Source: Saccharum officinarum
Taxonomy: Eukaryota; Streptophyta; Magnoliopsida; Poales; Poaceae
Reading direction: 5' to 3'
Length of the DNA stretch: 64,000 nt
Assembly (NCBI GenBank): GCA_020631735.1
Contig: CM036159.1
Location: 20,747,511-20,811,510 of the forward strand
Made by a program: the position numbers and the translations under genes. The notes under the pieces are model-generated. The model ran no database searches. It worked only from the letters and a program-made list of their open reading frames with translations, and had not been told where the DNA came from. Each line of letters begins with the position of its first letter. Within the stretch, counting starts at the first letter, position 1. Positions 10,536 to 20,997 of this stretch are shown here, piece after piece.

Positions 10536-13102
10536 TTTATAAATGAAAAAATTATTAACAAAAGGTTAGTCTCAAGATTTTCCTTGGCAATTTGAAAAGT
10601 AAAAGGAGGACAGACGACGGATGAGCACGAGATAGAAATATGAGTACCTCAGCACTATTCTCCTTTTTATACTAAAGATAGGCCTCTCCCAAACAATATT
10701 TAAGAAAGTGCGCTTATGTCAAGGCTTTCAAAAAAAGTGCGCTTATGCCAAGGTATTGCTTTGCTAGGAAATTATTACTTTTATACTGAGAATAAACTTT
10801 GATAAACCACAAGAAGTTTTTTTAATGTTCAGAGACTTGGAATGGCTACTAAAATCAACAGGAGTTCTCAAAAATACCCAAAAAAATGACACTTTTAATC
10901 GACGATATTATCTGACAAGAAAAAAAAGAAAATACCTGAATAAATATAACGGCTTTGCATATGCAGAGTTAGACCATTTTCTATAGCAATCACAAATTTA
11001 AATGGAATTCTACAAAGTAATCTTTTTTAAAAATTCTTTACACCAGAACTGTAATTTATATTGAAATAAATGAGACTGTTCCTTCACCTTGTACGGTACC
11101 AAATTCTTTTCCCTCGTAGATCCAAAAGGGCTTTTTTTGTCCATATTTGGTACGGCTAGTTATGAAATAATGAAATAAATATTACTAGCGAATGCATACT
11201 TGTGTTACGATGGGAGAAAAAACTATCAGGATCCGTTTGAATTCATTATAATAATTATAGTTTAGACAGATTAATTAAGCTAATATAGTTGTATATGTAA
11301 TATATTTGAATATTTCTTGTTATACATACCAGAGACATACTTATACGTTGCATTTCTATTGTAGGGAAGTGAGTTGAGGAGTGTGGTATAAATTGGATGG
11401 TAGAATTATAGCATAGTGATCTATAGAATCTATTTTCATCTCTCACCCTATAAATTTGAGATAGGCTTATTTGTGAGCTTGAGAATGTTATGAAATGTCA
11501 AATTTCAAGCCAAATAGTTTAATTCGTAGACATTTATAAGAAGCGGAGACAGAGAATGTTCTATAGAACATTTCCAAGAGCCTTTCTAAATTATACTCTC
11601 TAAATCATTATTTGGAGAGTCATTTGAGTAAAAGTTGTTTTCTATATCTTTGTGTCCTCCAACAACTTTTGTATATCTTGTACGCAGTTTAGAGAGTCAT
11701 CATCGTTCTCCATCTTTGGCTAGCGAGAAAGCCGGAATAGAGGATATTTGATATCCAACTGAAGAAGCTATTGGGGTATATTTTTTCATCAAAATCTCTA
11801 TTCCTGTAAATTAGAAAGATATAAAGAGTCTCTTGGAGATACTATTATCTATTTATATTTCCCACTTTCTATCAAATTTAAGAGCTACAAATTATCAGTT
11901 AATATTCTATATGCATTGTTTTAAAGATGATTATGGCATCCATAATCTGTAAGGATAGTCCGCATTTGTGCGCGTTTATAGAGTGGGTTTATGCGTGTGC
12001 GTATATATTTATTTACTTGCGCTAAACTTGTGTAAAAAAACTAATTTAAAACCTCATTTTTTAGGAACCCCTCATTCGTTTTGCGACCAGATTTTTTTTT
12101 GAGGGGAATGTTTTGTGACTAGATGAAGTACCAATCAGTGCAAAAAAAATGAAGTGTCAATTGGGTCGGAATTCGGCCCATCCAAACTGCCCTGTTTTGG
12201 TTTCTCCAGTGAGATTGTCCGGCCCAAGTCGGCGCCCACGCCAGCACCCTGTCCAGCGCCGTGGCCGGCGGATCTGCGGCGGAGCCCCGATGAGTCAGAA
12301 GACGCCATGTCCGGAGCGGAGGCTACGATTATTCACCTCTGCAACTGCAAGCCAAAGGTACAAGGAAACCTCAATACTTCTGTTACTTGCTCTCTTTGAC
12401 AATCCTACTTTTGGCGCTAATGCTGCTGGCAAGAATTCCACAAGATATTTTTTAAAAGAAAAAACAGAGCTGTGTACACCGAGTTTAGACTACAACCTCT
12501 AGAAGAATGTTAAGTTCAATAGACTACGTTTAGTATCAGTGTCAGTTGGCTAAAGGATAAAAAATGTTACTGTAATCATGAAACAAAAGCAATTATGTTT
12601 CTTCAGTTTTCTTTTAGTACGTGATACAGAAAAGAAATGGTCAATAGCATCATGTATGTGTGCATGAACTCGGGAAAAAAGTGGTCAAGTTAGCATCATG
12701 GTGTACTTATTCTAAGTGACTGGGAGTGCACTTTAATCTTCATCATGAAGGGGAATAAAGAAGTATGCCGACCAATTGAATTGGCATCTGCAGATAGATA
12801 ACTAGATAAGTGATCGTGTAGCGAATACTGTGATGTCTTTGACAGTAAGCTTCCTGCAGATCTTTGTGAAACTACTCTGCAGTCTACACTGATTCATCCT
12901 GCATGTCTCAACCTCTCAGGTCTCTGTCAACAACTCTCCACTGATTCAGGCACTCGGTAATCTGTGATTAGTCAGAGTCTCTCTGTGATACAAAGCACTG
13001 TCCGCTGTCCGGCTGTTAACTTTTGTTATCACTACTGAATTTTGACTTCATTGGTGAAAAAGTAGCATGGGGCTAGCCTGCTAGCCAACCAAACAAAACT
13101 AG
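10536..13102. other. intergenic DNA, repeats only
   Basis: AT-rich, with a MITE at 11562-11850. A GC-rich block at 12150-12400 contains a short exon-like ATG frame (12307-12357, followed by GTACAA) that I could not identify. No convincing gene. Confidence 0.3.
11562..11850. mobile_element. MITE family Y, copy 1
   Basis: Inverted ends TCCAAGAGCCTTTCTAAA and TCCAAGAGACTCTTTATATC. The interior ('ctctaaat..atttggagagtcattt', 'tttggctagcgagaaa') is shared with 15112-15408. Confidence 0.55.
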
Positions 13103-13479
13103 GTTCAATCAGGAACTTTGTTTGACAACATTCTGATTACTGACGACCCTGAGACCTGAGTACGCCAAGAAGTTTGCAGAGGAGACCTGGGGCAAGCACA
13201 AAGTATGGCGACTTGTCTATATAGGGTTACTGTTTTGTACTCTACACTCCTAATTGCAACAACTAAAATAATGATCTATTTCAGGCTGAGAAGGCTGCCG
13301 TTGACAAGCCTAAGAAAAAGAGGCTTGAGGAGGTGTACATACTATCCATTGTGCAATGCCATCCCTGAGTGTTAGTGTAATCATGCGGTCATGCGTAGTG
13401 TAACATAGCCCTCTCTTTCGAAACAAAAATCAAATGTAGTATTCAGCTCACTATTAACTTGCAATGTTTCTCTTTCGAT

Positions 13480-14640
13480 AATGTTTGGCCACGGGCGTCT
13501 GTCCCATCCGAATATGGCTCATCCTCATCCTGCTCTCTCTCTCTCTCTCAAAAAGAAATATATCCACTGCGCTTATCCACTCATCCACCCGTCTCGCGTG
13601 AGTGCGTGGATGCACATTCGCCTGCCCCACTCCATCCTTCCACCACCTCGCGCTCGCGGGCTTCCGCGTCGTGCCCTTCCCCCCGCCCCGCCCCGTCCCA
13701 GTCACATGTGCCGCTCGCTCCCTCGTCGTCCGTCCGTCTCCATCGCCATCGCACACGCCGCTGACCCTGTCATGGCCATTGGGGCGCACGTGTCGTGTCG
13801 CCTCAAGTCTTCCTCAGCTGAGCCAAGGGCACCCATGTACACAACAGGTGCTGGCGGTGCTCGCGCGCCACGGCTCGCCGCCGGCTCTCACCTCAACGGC
13901 CGGAATCGACCGGCCCCGGGCTTTCCCTCCCTTATGTTGCATATGTATGTTTCAAGTGTTTCAGATATACGCTGCAATTGTTTCATCTTAATGTTACAAA
14001 AGTAGATCGAGGGATGTTGCACATGTCGCATATGTTACAAATGTTTCAGAAGCATGCTGCGAGCGTTTGTTTAAAATGTTTCATCTATTTTTCTAGACGT
14101 ATGTTGCAATCGTTTTTAATCTGGATGTTGCATATGTTTCACACATATATGTTGCAGCAGTATGTTCTAAATGTTTCAACTATTTCAGTCTTATGTTGCA
14201 ACAAGTGGTTTCATGCTACAAGTTGCAAATGTTTTATTTGGATGTTTCATGTGTATCTCACGCATGTTGCAAGTGTATGTTTCAAATATTCATCTGTTTT
14301 TAGACGTATGTTGTATTCAATGTTTTTTATGTTGCAAGCGTTTTATGTTGTTCGGCTAGGGGCGAAGTTGGGGGCCGGTGGACGGGGCGCGCAGCGCGTT
14401 AGGGCCCCGGGGCCGGGGGTGCTGGGGCCGGCAGACGGGGGTGCTACGGTCAGGGCACACTAGAGGCGTCTCGTCTTTAGTGCTCATCCTGGCTCCCGAG
14501 TGCTTTCCGCACGGAGAGAGAGGAGGGGTTAGGGGAAGGACTGGCGGGCACAGGCGCACGTGGGGATGGGTCGGCGGACGGGAGCGGGCTGCGCACGCGT
14601 CCGAACGTCCGGGCGCTAGCCACGCCGTTCCTCTCTTGCC
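13480..14640. repeat. repeat insertion with 'ATGTTGCAA..GTTTCA' array, inside a calreticulin intron
   Basis: GC-rich flanks surround an array (about 13935-14350) of loosely periodic words such as TATGTTGCAA, ATGTTTCA and TTTAGACGTATGTTGCA. I recognise the style from grass transposons but could not define the termini or the class. Open frames here are shadows. Confidence 0.5.
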
Positions 14641-14716
14641 AGGAATCTGCAAGCACTAATGACGACGACGACATTGATGCAGATGTAAGCTTTGGGTTGA
14701 TTTGTTTTGTACTTAA

Positions 14717-14949
14717 GGCCATGTTTAGTTCCCAAACTTTTTCAAGATTCCCCATCACATCGAATGTTTGGACACATGCATGGAGCATTAAATGTAGACG
14801 AAAAAAACTAATTACACAATTTGGTAGAAAAACCGCGAGACAAATCTTTTAAGTCTAATTAGTCCATGATTGGACACTAATTGACAAATACAAACGAAAG
14901 TGCTACAGTAGTCAAAGCCAAAAAAAAATTTTGCGGACTAAACACACCC
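14717..14949. mobile_element. MITE family X, copy 3, with TAA target duplication
   Basis: It starts GGCCATGTTTAGTTCC and ends with the inverted GGGTGTGTTTAGTCC. TAA flanks both sides (14714-14716 and 14950-14952). It lies in the last intron of the calreticulin pseudogene. Confidence 0.8.
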
Positions 14950-15111
14950 TAAATTTCTGCCTATATACTATGCGTATATACCAATCTTTTGTTAACGCCA
15001 AATGGCAATTGCTTGTGCCTGACAGGAGGATGAGGATGATGCGGACGATGGCAAGGCTGATAATACTGATACTGATGAGGCCGAGGACAGCAAAGATGCT
15101 CTTTGCCACTT

Positions 15112-15408
15112 TGCCAGGTCATCTCCGAGAGTCTTTTTAAATCTCACTCTCTAAATTAACATTTAGAGAGTCATTTGCATAAAAAATGTTTTCTATATTT
15201 TTTCACTCTCCAACAGCTTTTCTATATCCCATGCGCACTCTAGAGAGTCATTCTCGTCTTCTATTTTTGGCTAGCGAAAAATTCAAAATAGAAGATGACT
15301 ATATTTGGATGATCATTTAGAAAAACTGTTAGAAGGTAGTTTTTTACCAAAAATTTTATTCCTAACATGTAGAAAGAATACGGAGAGTATCACAAGATGC
15401 TCTTAGTG
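15112..15408. mobile_element. MITE family Y, copy 2, at the broken end of the calreticulin pseudogene
   Basis: It shares 'ctctaaat', 'gagagtcattt' and 'tttggctagcgaaaa' with 11562-11850. It begins a few bases after the last calreticulin codons. AGATGCTCTT occurs on both sides (about 15094 and 15396), which may be a target repeat or chance. Confidence 0.5.
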
Positions 15409-16362
15409 CCCATTAAAGGCCGAAGTCAGTAGTGCGAGTCCGTTATTCAGACTATCTCCAACAGAAGCTACCTAAAATAGAGACGCATACCATGATTTAG
15501 GTCGTGTACAGTAAAAAGGTCGCATGCCCAAACATTTCCCTCTCCAACCGCGCGACCCAGAAGCTTTCTACGGCCGGCCTCTCTCTCTCCTTCCCTGTAC
15601 CGATCCCCTGAGCTCCCTCTGTTCCTTGCAAGAACCCACCTCGCCCTCATCGATCTCCCCCTCCATGGCGCAATAGCTCGAGGTGAGCGGCCCATGACCT
15701 TCCCCTCGCCCTCCTCTCTCTCTCCCCATGCTCTCGGTTCCGGAAATGGAGGCCGGAGTCGCCGTCGGGCGAAGCTCCGACAGGCAGCCATGGCGGACGA
15801 TGTCGGGAGTCCGACGTCCGTGCTCTCTGCCAGTCCATGTCTTTTTCTCTCTCCTTGTTATCTCCGGCGGCGTGGGAGCAGGTCCAGGTCCGGCAAGGCA
15901 GCCAAGGCCGGCGGCTCCTCTCCCCACCGGCGGCACGCATCCTCCTGCCCCACCTGCGGCGCGCGGACATGGCGACGGTGCTGCAGCGCGCCTCCCTCAT
16001 CTCGCGCCTGCGAGTGGGCAAGGCACCCGGCCATGGTGGCCCTCCCCAGATTCGGGGCGGCGGTGGGGGCATGGTGATGTGGAGCTCCCTCGATGTTGGC
16101 TGCGGCGAGGCGGAGCTGCCGCGCGGCCGCTGTGTTGAGCCGGCTCCGGTCGTCCCCTTCCCTTGGTGGTGGGCCTGGCGGAGACGCAAAGAGACCGAGG
16201 GAGGACGCTTTTCTGCCTTTGGCTTCGCCTCCGACCCAAAATAGATGGTGTGTTTGCCTACTCGGTTGGAGGATGTTTCTCGCCGCTAAAGTACTGTGCG
16301 CGATGTATTTTTAGGTATGGGGCGCGTGATTGGAGACAGTCTCAGGAGTCAGAAGCAACCAA
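15409..16362. other. GC-rich interval, possible non-autonomous transposon with gene fragment
   Basis: 'GACTATCTCCAA' near 15450 and the inverted 'GACTGTCTCCAA' near 16340 could be terminal repeats around a GC-rich core (15540-16250). Several overlapping frames are open on both strands, as expected from base composition. I recognise no protein. Confidence 0.3.
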
Positions 16363-16515
16363 GGCCTCGTTCGGCTGGCTGGTAGCTGGTGGCTGGTGCT
16401 GATTTGTTACGAGAGAAAAATACTGCTGGCTGGCTGGTGACTGCTGGCTGGTGCTGAATTAGTGCGAGAGAAAAGCACTGCCGGCTGGCTGGGAGCCAGC
16501 CAGCCGAACAAGGCC
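16363..16515. mobile_element. MITE (153 bp) just upstream of the FAHD1-like start codon
   Basis: Inverted ends GGCCTCGTTCGGCTGGCTGG and GGCCTTGTTCGGCTGGCTGG. CAA flanks both sides (16360-16362 and 16516-16518). Internal 'ggctggtgctga..cgagagaaaa' units are directly repeated. It ends 56 bp before the ATG of the next gene. Confidence 0.8.
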
Positions 16516-16571
16516 CAAATTTGCTTCTCCGTCACCTCGACAACACCTCCGGTCCACCAACCCTGCCGGCC

Positions 16572-19110
16572 ATGGCTTCGGCGGCGGCGGCGCAGAGGCT
16601 CCTCGAGGCGAGCACGAAGATCATCGGCGTTGGGCGAAACTACATCCCACGCCAATGAGCTCGGCAACCCGGTCCCCAAGGTGCGGTCCGCGCGCCTCCC
16701 ATCCTCGAATCCCAAAACGCTGCCGCGCTTCCAACTTCTGCCTCTGGAGCCTGGATTGATCTCGCTTGTGTTTGGGTGTGTTGCAGGAGCCCGTCCTGTT
16801 CCTGAAGCCGACCTCGTCGTTCCTCCACGCTGGCGTGGCCACCGCCGCCGTCGAGATCCCGGAGCCGCTCGAGTCGCTACACCACGAGGTCGAGCTCGCC
16901 GTCGTCATCTCCCGGCGCGGGCGCGACATTCCTGAGGCGTCCGCCATGGACTTCGTCGGAGGTAATTTGAGAATTCCATCACAACGATGGAGCTTTCGTG
17001 AGATACGTTCATGCTCTGTGTTCTCATTGAAATGTTTAGACCTGAGATAATTAACGACGAACACTTCGTGATATAGTAAGGCTTTGTATATATTCTCGTT
17101 TATATAGAGAGAAAAGTTCGTGTGTTTGCAAAGTGCCAAAGTGTGCTTAAAAAAATCCTATGGTTTCATTTTTCAGAAAGGTCCATTAGGATTCTAGGAT
17201 ATGTTCATGCTCTGGAAACTAGGATCATTGAGAGTTATTTTGGCCTTACTGATTTATTGTGATGAGGAGTGATGGAAGCTAGAAACAGATGGATTTTAGC
17301 AATTCTAGCTTCTTGACAAGCTTGGTGGAAAGTGCAAGCGAGCAATTTAAAAGTTACTAGAATTGCCAAGGCAAGCTCGTGCTCATTTGATGATGGTTGT
17401 TGCATAGGCAGGAATACAAAAATATGTTTCATGGAATATAGAAATACAAAACTCGTCAATTCAACTATGTTTTCTTGTACAATTGTGGATTTATGGTTTT
17501 ATGGCCTGACTGGGTATTTTTACATATTTGCCATCCTTACGAGGGGAGTGGCAGGCCTCATACCACTGTCAGTGACTCATGTGGCTCCACATGTCAGTGA
17601 CACATGTTTTGGTGTCCTCCGTAAGGATGGCAAATATGTAAATGTCCCGACTGACTGATAACTATTTGTATTCTGTTCTCTTCATCATTAGTGAACTTGA
17701 GTTAAAAGCTTACAATATGTAGTCTCCTTTGTGCTTACCTCATTCTTTTTATGCTTTTTGATTTGAATTGAGCAGTTTAAAACATTTGTTGGTGACAAAC
17801 TAAATATGTGATAACTGCTTGCGTCATTGAATTTTCCAGGTTATGCACTTGCTTTGGACATGACAGCAAGGGACCTTCAGTCTGTTGCTAAGGTGAGTTC
17901 TACCTTCTGTAGTTTTTCTGAGCCTCAGTACTACTTGTTTAATTACTGTTGTTGTAGTGTCATCTGTCATCCCTAGTGGTTGTTGAATCTTATGTATGAT
18001 GATCATACAAACATTCAATTTACATAAGAAAATTCAGTAACTAACTTTGCAATTTAGTCTCATTAGTGGATCTTCTCCATGATCATATCTATTGATGAAC
18101 AGCAAAGATTCCGATGCTTTTAGTCGAGCTAGTTACTGTCTTCATCCATCCAATATATTTCGTTTCACATAATGTTTTTTAAATATATTTTGTTGTACAA
18201 ATCTGGTAGCATCAACTGGCTGCCAAGACCTTAAGTAGACTCAACCCTTTATATTAAAGAGAACTATACCATTAATTTTCTTATCATACTCAACATCCAC
18301 TAATTTGCAGTCTGCAGGCCTTCCATGGACTTTGGCTAAAGGACAAGACACCTTCGCTCCAATTAGTGCAGTAGTAAGCAATGATTTTTCTTCATCTGCT
18401 TGGAGTTGGTTGGTGGCTCAGGACAGTATGTTTTTTGTGTTAGCTTGTTATAATTACACCTCAATGAATCAATGCCATATTGAAGTTAGTCAGCACAGAA
18501 GTATTAGTCGGTGCAGAAGGGTTGTTAGATAAGAGACACCTCATCTTTGTTGCTTTCCGTGTTCTCCGCAGCCATCTAGTGACATGAAATGTGTAACCCC
18601 ATCAGTATGACACATCATGTTTTGACTTCAGCTAATGATAATTTCTCCATCAATCAGGTTCCAAAATCGGCTGTCACTAATCCCGATGATCTCGAGCTCT
18701 GGCTAAAGGTATTTCTGCAAATATGTACTGAATTTCTTTAATGTTGCCTGAAGTGATTGAGCATATGGTTTACAATTGACTGCCAACTGTATCCAGGTAG
18801 ATGGTGAACTAAGACAGAAAGGATCCACAAGTGACATGATATTCAAGATTCCTTTTCTGATCAGCTATATCAGTTCCATCATGACATTAATGGAGGGTTA
18901 TGTGATACTAACAGGTAGTGACATTTTCTCTTTGCTCAGCTTGTTTTTGTGCATCTGAGGTCTTTCTGTGGGTTATTCATTAGTTCCTCTACAGGTACTC
19001 CTGATGGTGTGGGTCCTGTCCGAGTAGGTCAGAAGATCAAAGCTGGTATAACTGACCTAATTTATGTCGAGTTTAATGTTCAGAGGCGCAATAGGTCATT
19101 TTCCGCATGA
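16572..19110 (+). pseudogene. FAHD1: acylpyruvase/oxaloacetate tautomerase FAHD1-like gene with exon-1 frameshift
   Basis: Seven exons: 16572-16680, 16787-16961, 17840-17892, 18311-18373, 18658-18708, 18797-18914 and 18995-19110. The product is a fumarylacetoacetate-hydrolase-fold enzyme, in plants usually mitochondrial. Visible blocks are IIGVGRNYI, NELGNPVPK, the metal-site HHEVELAVVI, YALALDMTARDLQ, GLPWTLAKGQDTFAPIS and ILTGTPDGVGP. Exons sum to 685 nt, one short of a multiple of three plus two. The frame shifts between GRNYI and NELGNPVPK (about 16645-16652), consistent with loss of 2 bp, so translation from the ATG stops after about 28 codons. The normally invariant Asp before ILTGTP (EGDVILTG type) is Tyr. 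All splice sites look usable, so decay is recent, or the 2-bp loss is an assembly error. Confidence 0.8.
17513..17647. repeat. small inverted-repeat element in FAHD1-like intron 2
   Basis: 'Tacatatttgccatccttac' and its near-exact inverse 'gtaaggatggcaaatatgta' form arms around a short centre with its own inverted words (cagtgactcatgtgg, ccacatgtcagtgac). GACTG occurs on both flanks. Probably a MITE. Confidence 0.55.
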
Positions 19111-19573
19111 TGCAATAAGCAAGAAAGTAATGGTAAGCAACAAGTATTGCAGACATATGAGCTGGAACTGATTTTTCTAATACATACATAAGATAGTAAG
19201 GCAGCATGCTTTTATTTGTTGTGTGACTAAATAATATCAGGCAATTGATTTCGTAAAAGCAAACCTGTTTGCCCGTAGCAAGGTCAATATGATCAGAAAG
19301 GGCATCATATTCATGTTCGAGGAAATTCTTGAAAATGTACTCCAAGTGGACAGCCAGGTGGTGTATATGTGTAGGGTATAGCGCCAATATGCCAAAGCTA
19401 TGTTGTCCTACTCCACATTCTCACAGATACATAGCAATCAAAACCTGAAGTATATGAACTACTCCTTAATTAGAAGCTGTGCTATATGAACTATTGTTAC
19501 CCTAATTGAAAAAAAAAGATGCTATTGTCAACTAATGCTATGTTAGCTTAGAATCTAACACACGATTTTTCTG

Positions 19574-19729
19574 CAGGAATGTTCATGGAATAGCGAAGCG
19601 TAAGGACAAGGCTTTGGTGGCAACAATGATCATTCTGGCAGTGGTCACGAGCAGCATCGCCATTGCCTCAAACATCATGAGACCCATCAGTCACAAAGTC
19701 AGAGAAGGTCATGTAGCTGGCAGATGATG
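19574..19729 (+). other. exon-like fragment, unidentified membrane segment
   Basis: After a good acceptor (ttttctgcag) an open frame of about 50 codons runs to TGA. It includes KDKALVATMIILAVVTSSIA, a likely membrane helix. It lies 460 bp past the FAHD1-like stop. It may be the last exon of an otherwise lost gene or part of a 3' UTR; I do not recognise it. Confidence 0.3.
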
Positions 19730-20087
19730 GCTCAGATCAAATCAAAATGCTGCTATTGTTTGCAGGCCAACTGCTTGAAGATTGCTGCTCGTGTCACGCG
19801 TTCCTCTTGGATTGCTTCGGCCTCATGTTGTAGATGTTTGTGAAGGAGATACGTAGGTAGATGGCTGTAAGCAAAATACCAGCTGGCCAATGTTGTATAC
19901 TTGTACCGGTGATACATTACTGTGTAAAATAGAAATCAGTGAGCTTTTCTTTTTCAGGGTTTTATAAACCGTAGCAAATAATTTCAGGCCACTTATTAGC
20001 CGTCTCCGTTTATATGCCACCTGTCTTGTCACTTCCTGTGAGAAGCTACTTGTCAATGAACAAATAATTTCCCTAATATTTATGACA

Positions 20088-20292
20088 TACTCCCTCTGTT
20101 TCTGTAATAAAACACATTCTAGAAAATTTAAGACAACTTAAAAGAACACTCAAATGACATATGTACCCATAGAATAAACCCTATTAAGAAGTTTCTCCTC
20201 AAATTATAGTTTTCTTTTTAATAAGCTTTGCCAAATATGAACATGGGCACCACATAAAATGCATCTTAGAAGTAATAACACACTATTTCAGG
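20088..20292. mobile_element. Stowaway-like MITE remnant
   Basis: It begins TACTCCCTCTGTTTCTGTAATAAAAC and ends with a weak inverted match (ctatttcagggtggt). It lies between the FAHD1-like and SDH5 genes, which converge. Confidence 0.4.
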
Positions 20293-20997
20293 GTGGTGGG
20301 ACATGTCGTGGTCTGATCTGACGAGCCCGTGTTCATTGCAACTCGGCATGGCTCGTTTTTTTCACCTTGCTCAACCTCATAACAAGTAGATCTATTTTAG
20401 CTGAATAAATATTTAGTTAATCCTTTTATTACGTCTAACATTTATTGTGGATCTTGGGATTTTAAACAAAAGGTCAAACGAAACTCAGATTATTATTACA
20501 ATAATAAGTAAACATTAAATCTCATTTTTCACATCATTTTAATTACATATAACACATTTTGTATTTTAAGTGATGATTTAACATGCTACAGTCACTAGTT
20601 AGTGAATAGCAATAACATATTGCGATTGTTAAACCCTTGCATCAAAAAATGACAGGTCACTGTATTTTTGCAATGCTGAAGGAAGTTGAGTTGCGAGCGA
20701 AGGCATATGATAAGTGTTTCATGAACAAAGTATACAATTCACACCAGTTGAACAAGAAGTCAGGCGCAAGCCAAAAATTAACAGAATTGACAGGTTTCAC
20801 GCACATGAGACACGTTCTTATTACAGACACAAAGACAGGAGTATCTGGAGTTACTTAAAATGCACAGCTGTTTGATGATCTCATTGTTATTGCCATGGTA
20901 GCTACAAAGGGCAAAGGAAAATGCAAAAAGACATTCTGATCTACAGACTTCCTCAGCTCATCGATGATTTCCATGGTTCTGATCTGCAGACTTCCCA

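Larger units (their letters stand above)
13103..15099 (+). pseudogene. calreticulin pseudogene, 3' part only
   Basis: Four exon remnants keep intron boundaries: 13103-13202, 13285-13332, 14643-14684 and 15026-15099. They read VQSGTLFDNILITDDPE, YAKKFAEETWGKHK, AEKAAVDKPKKKRLEE, ESASTNDDDDIDAD and an acidic run ending EDSKDA. These are the end of the globular/P-domain and the Ca-binding C-domain of plant calreticulin, an ER chaperone. Damage: a 7-bp duplication (gagACCTGAG, near 13151-13160) shifts the frame and makes a stop. After SKDA the ER-retrieval HDEL is absent and the frame runs into unrelated sequence. The N-domain exons are missing upstream. Retained introns mean a decayed gene duplicate, not a processed copy. 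Confidence 0.85.

Noticed and set aside
12149..12502. Short gene starting in a GC-rich block
   Set aside because: An ATG frame followed by a donor-like GTACAA is visible, but no continuing exon or recognisable domain.
13454..14005. Overlapping frames in the repeat between calreticulin exons
   Set aside because: They lie within the intronic repeat insertion and encode low-complexity sequence.
15540..16250. Several overlapping open frames on both strands
   Set aside because: GC-rich composition keeps all frames open; no known protein motif and no consistent exon structure.
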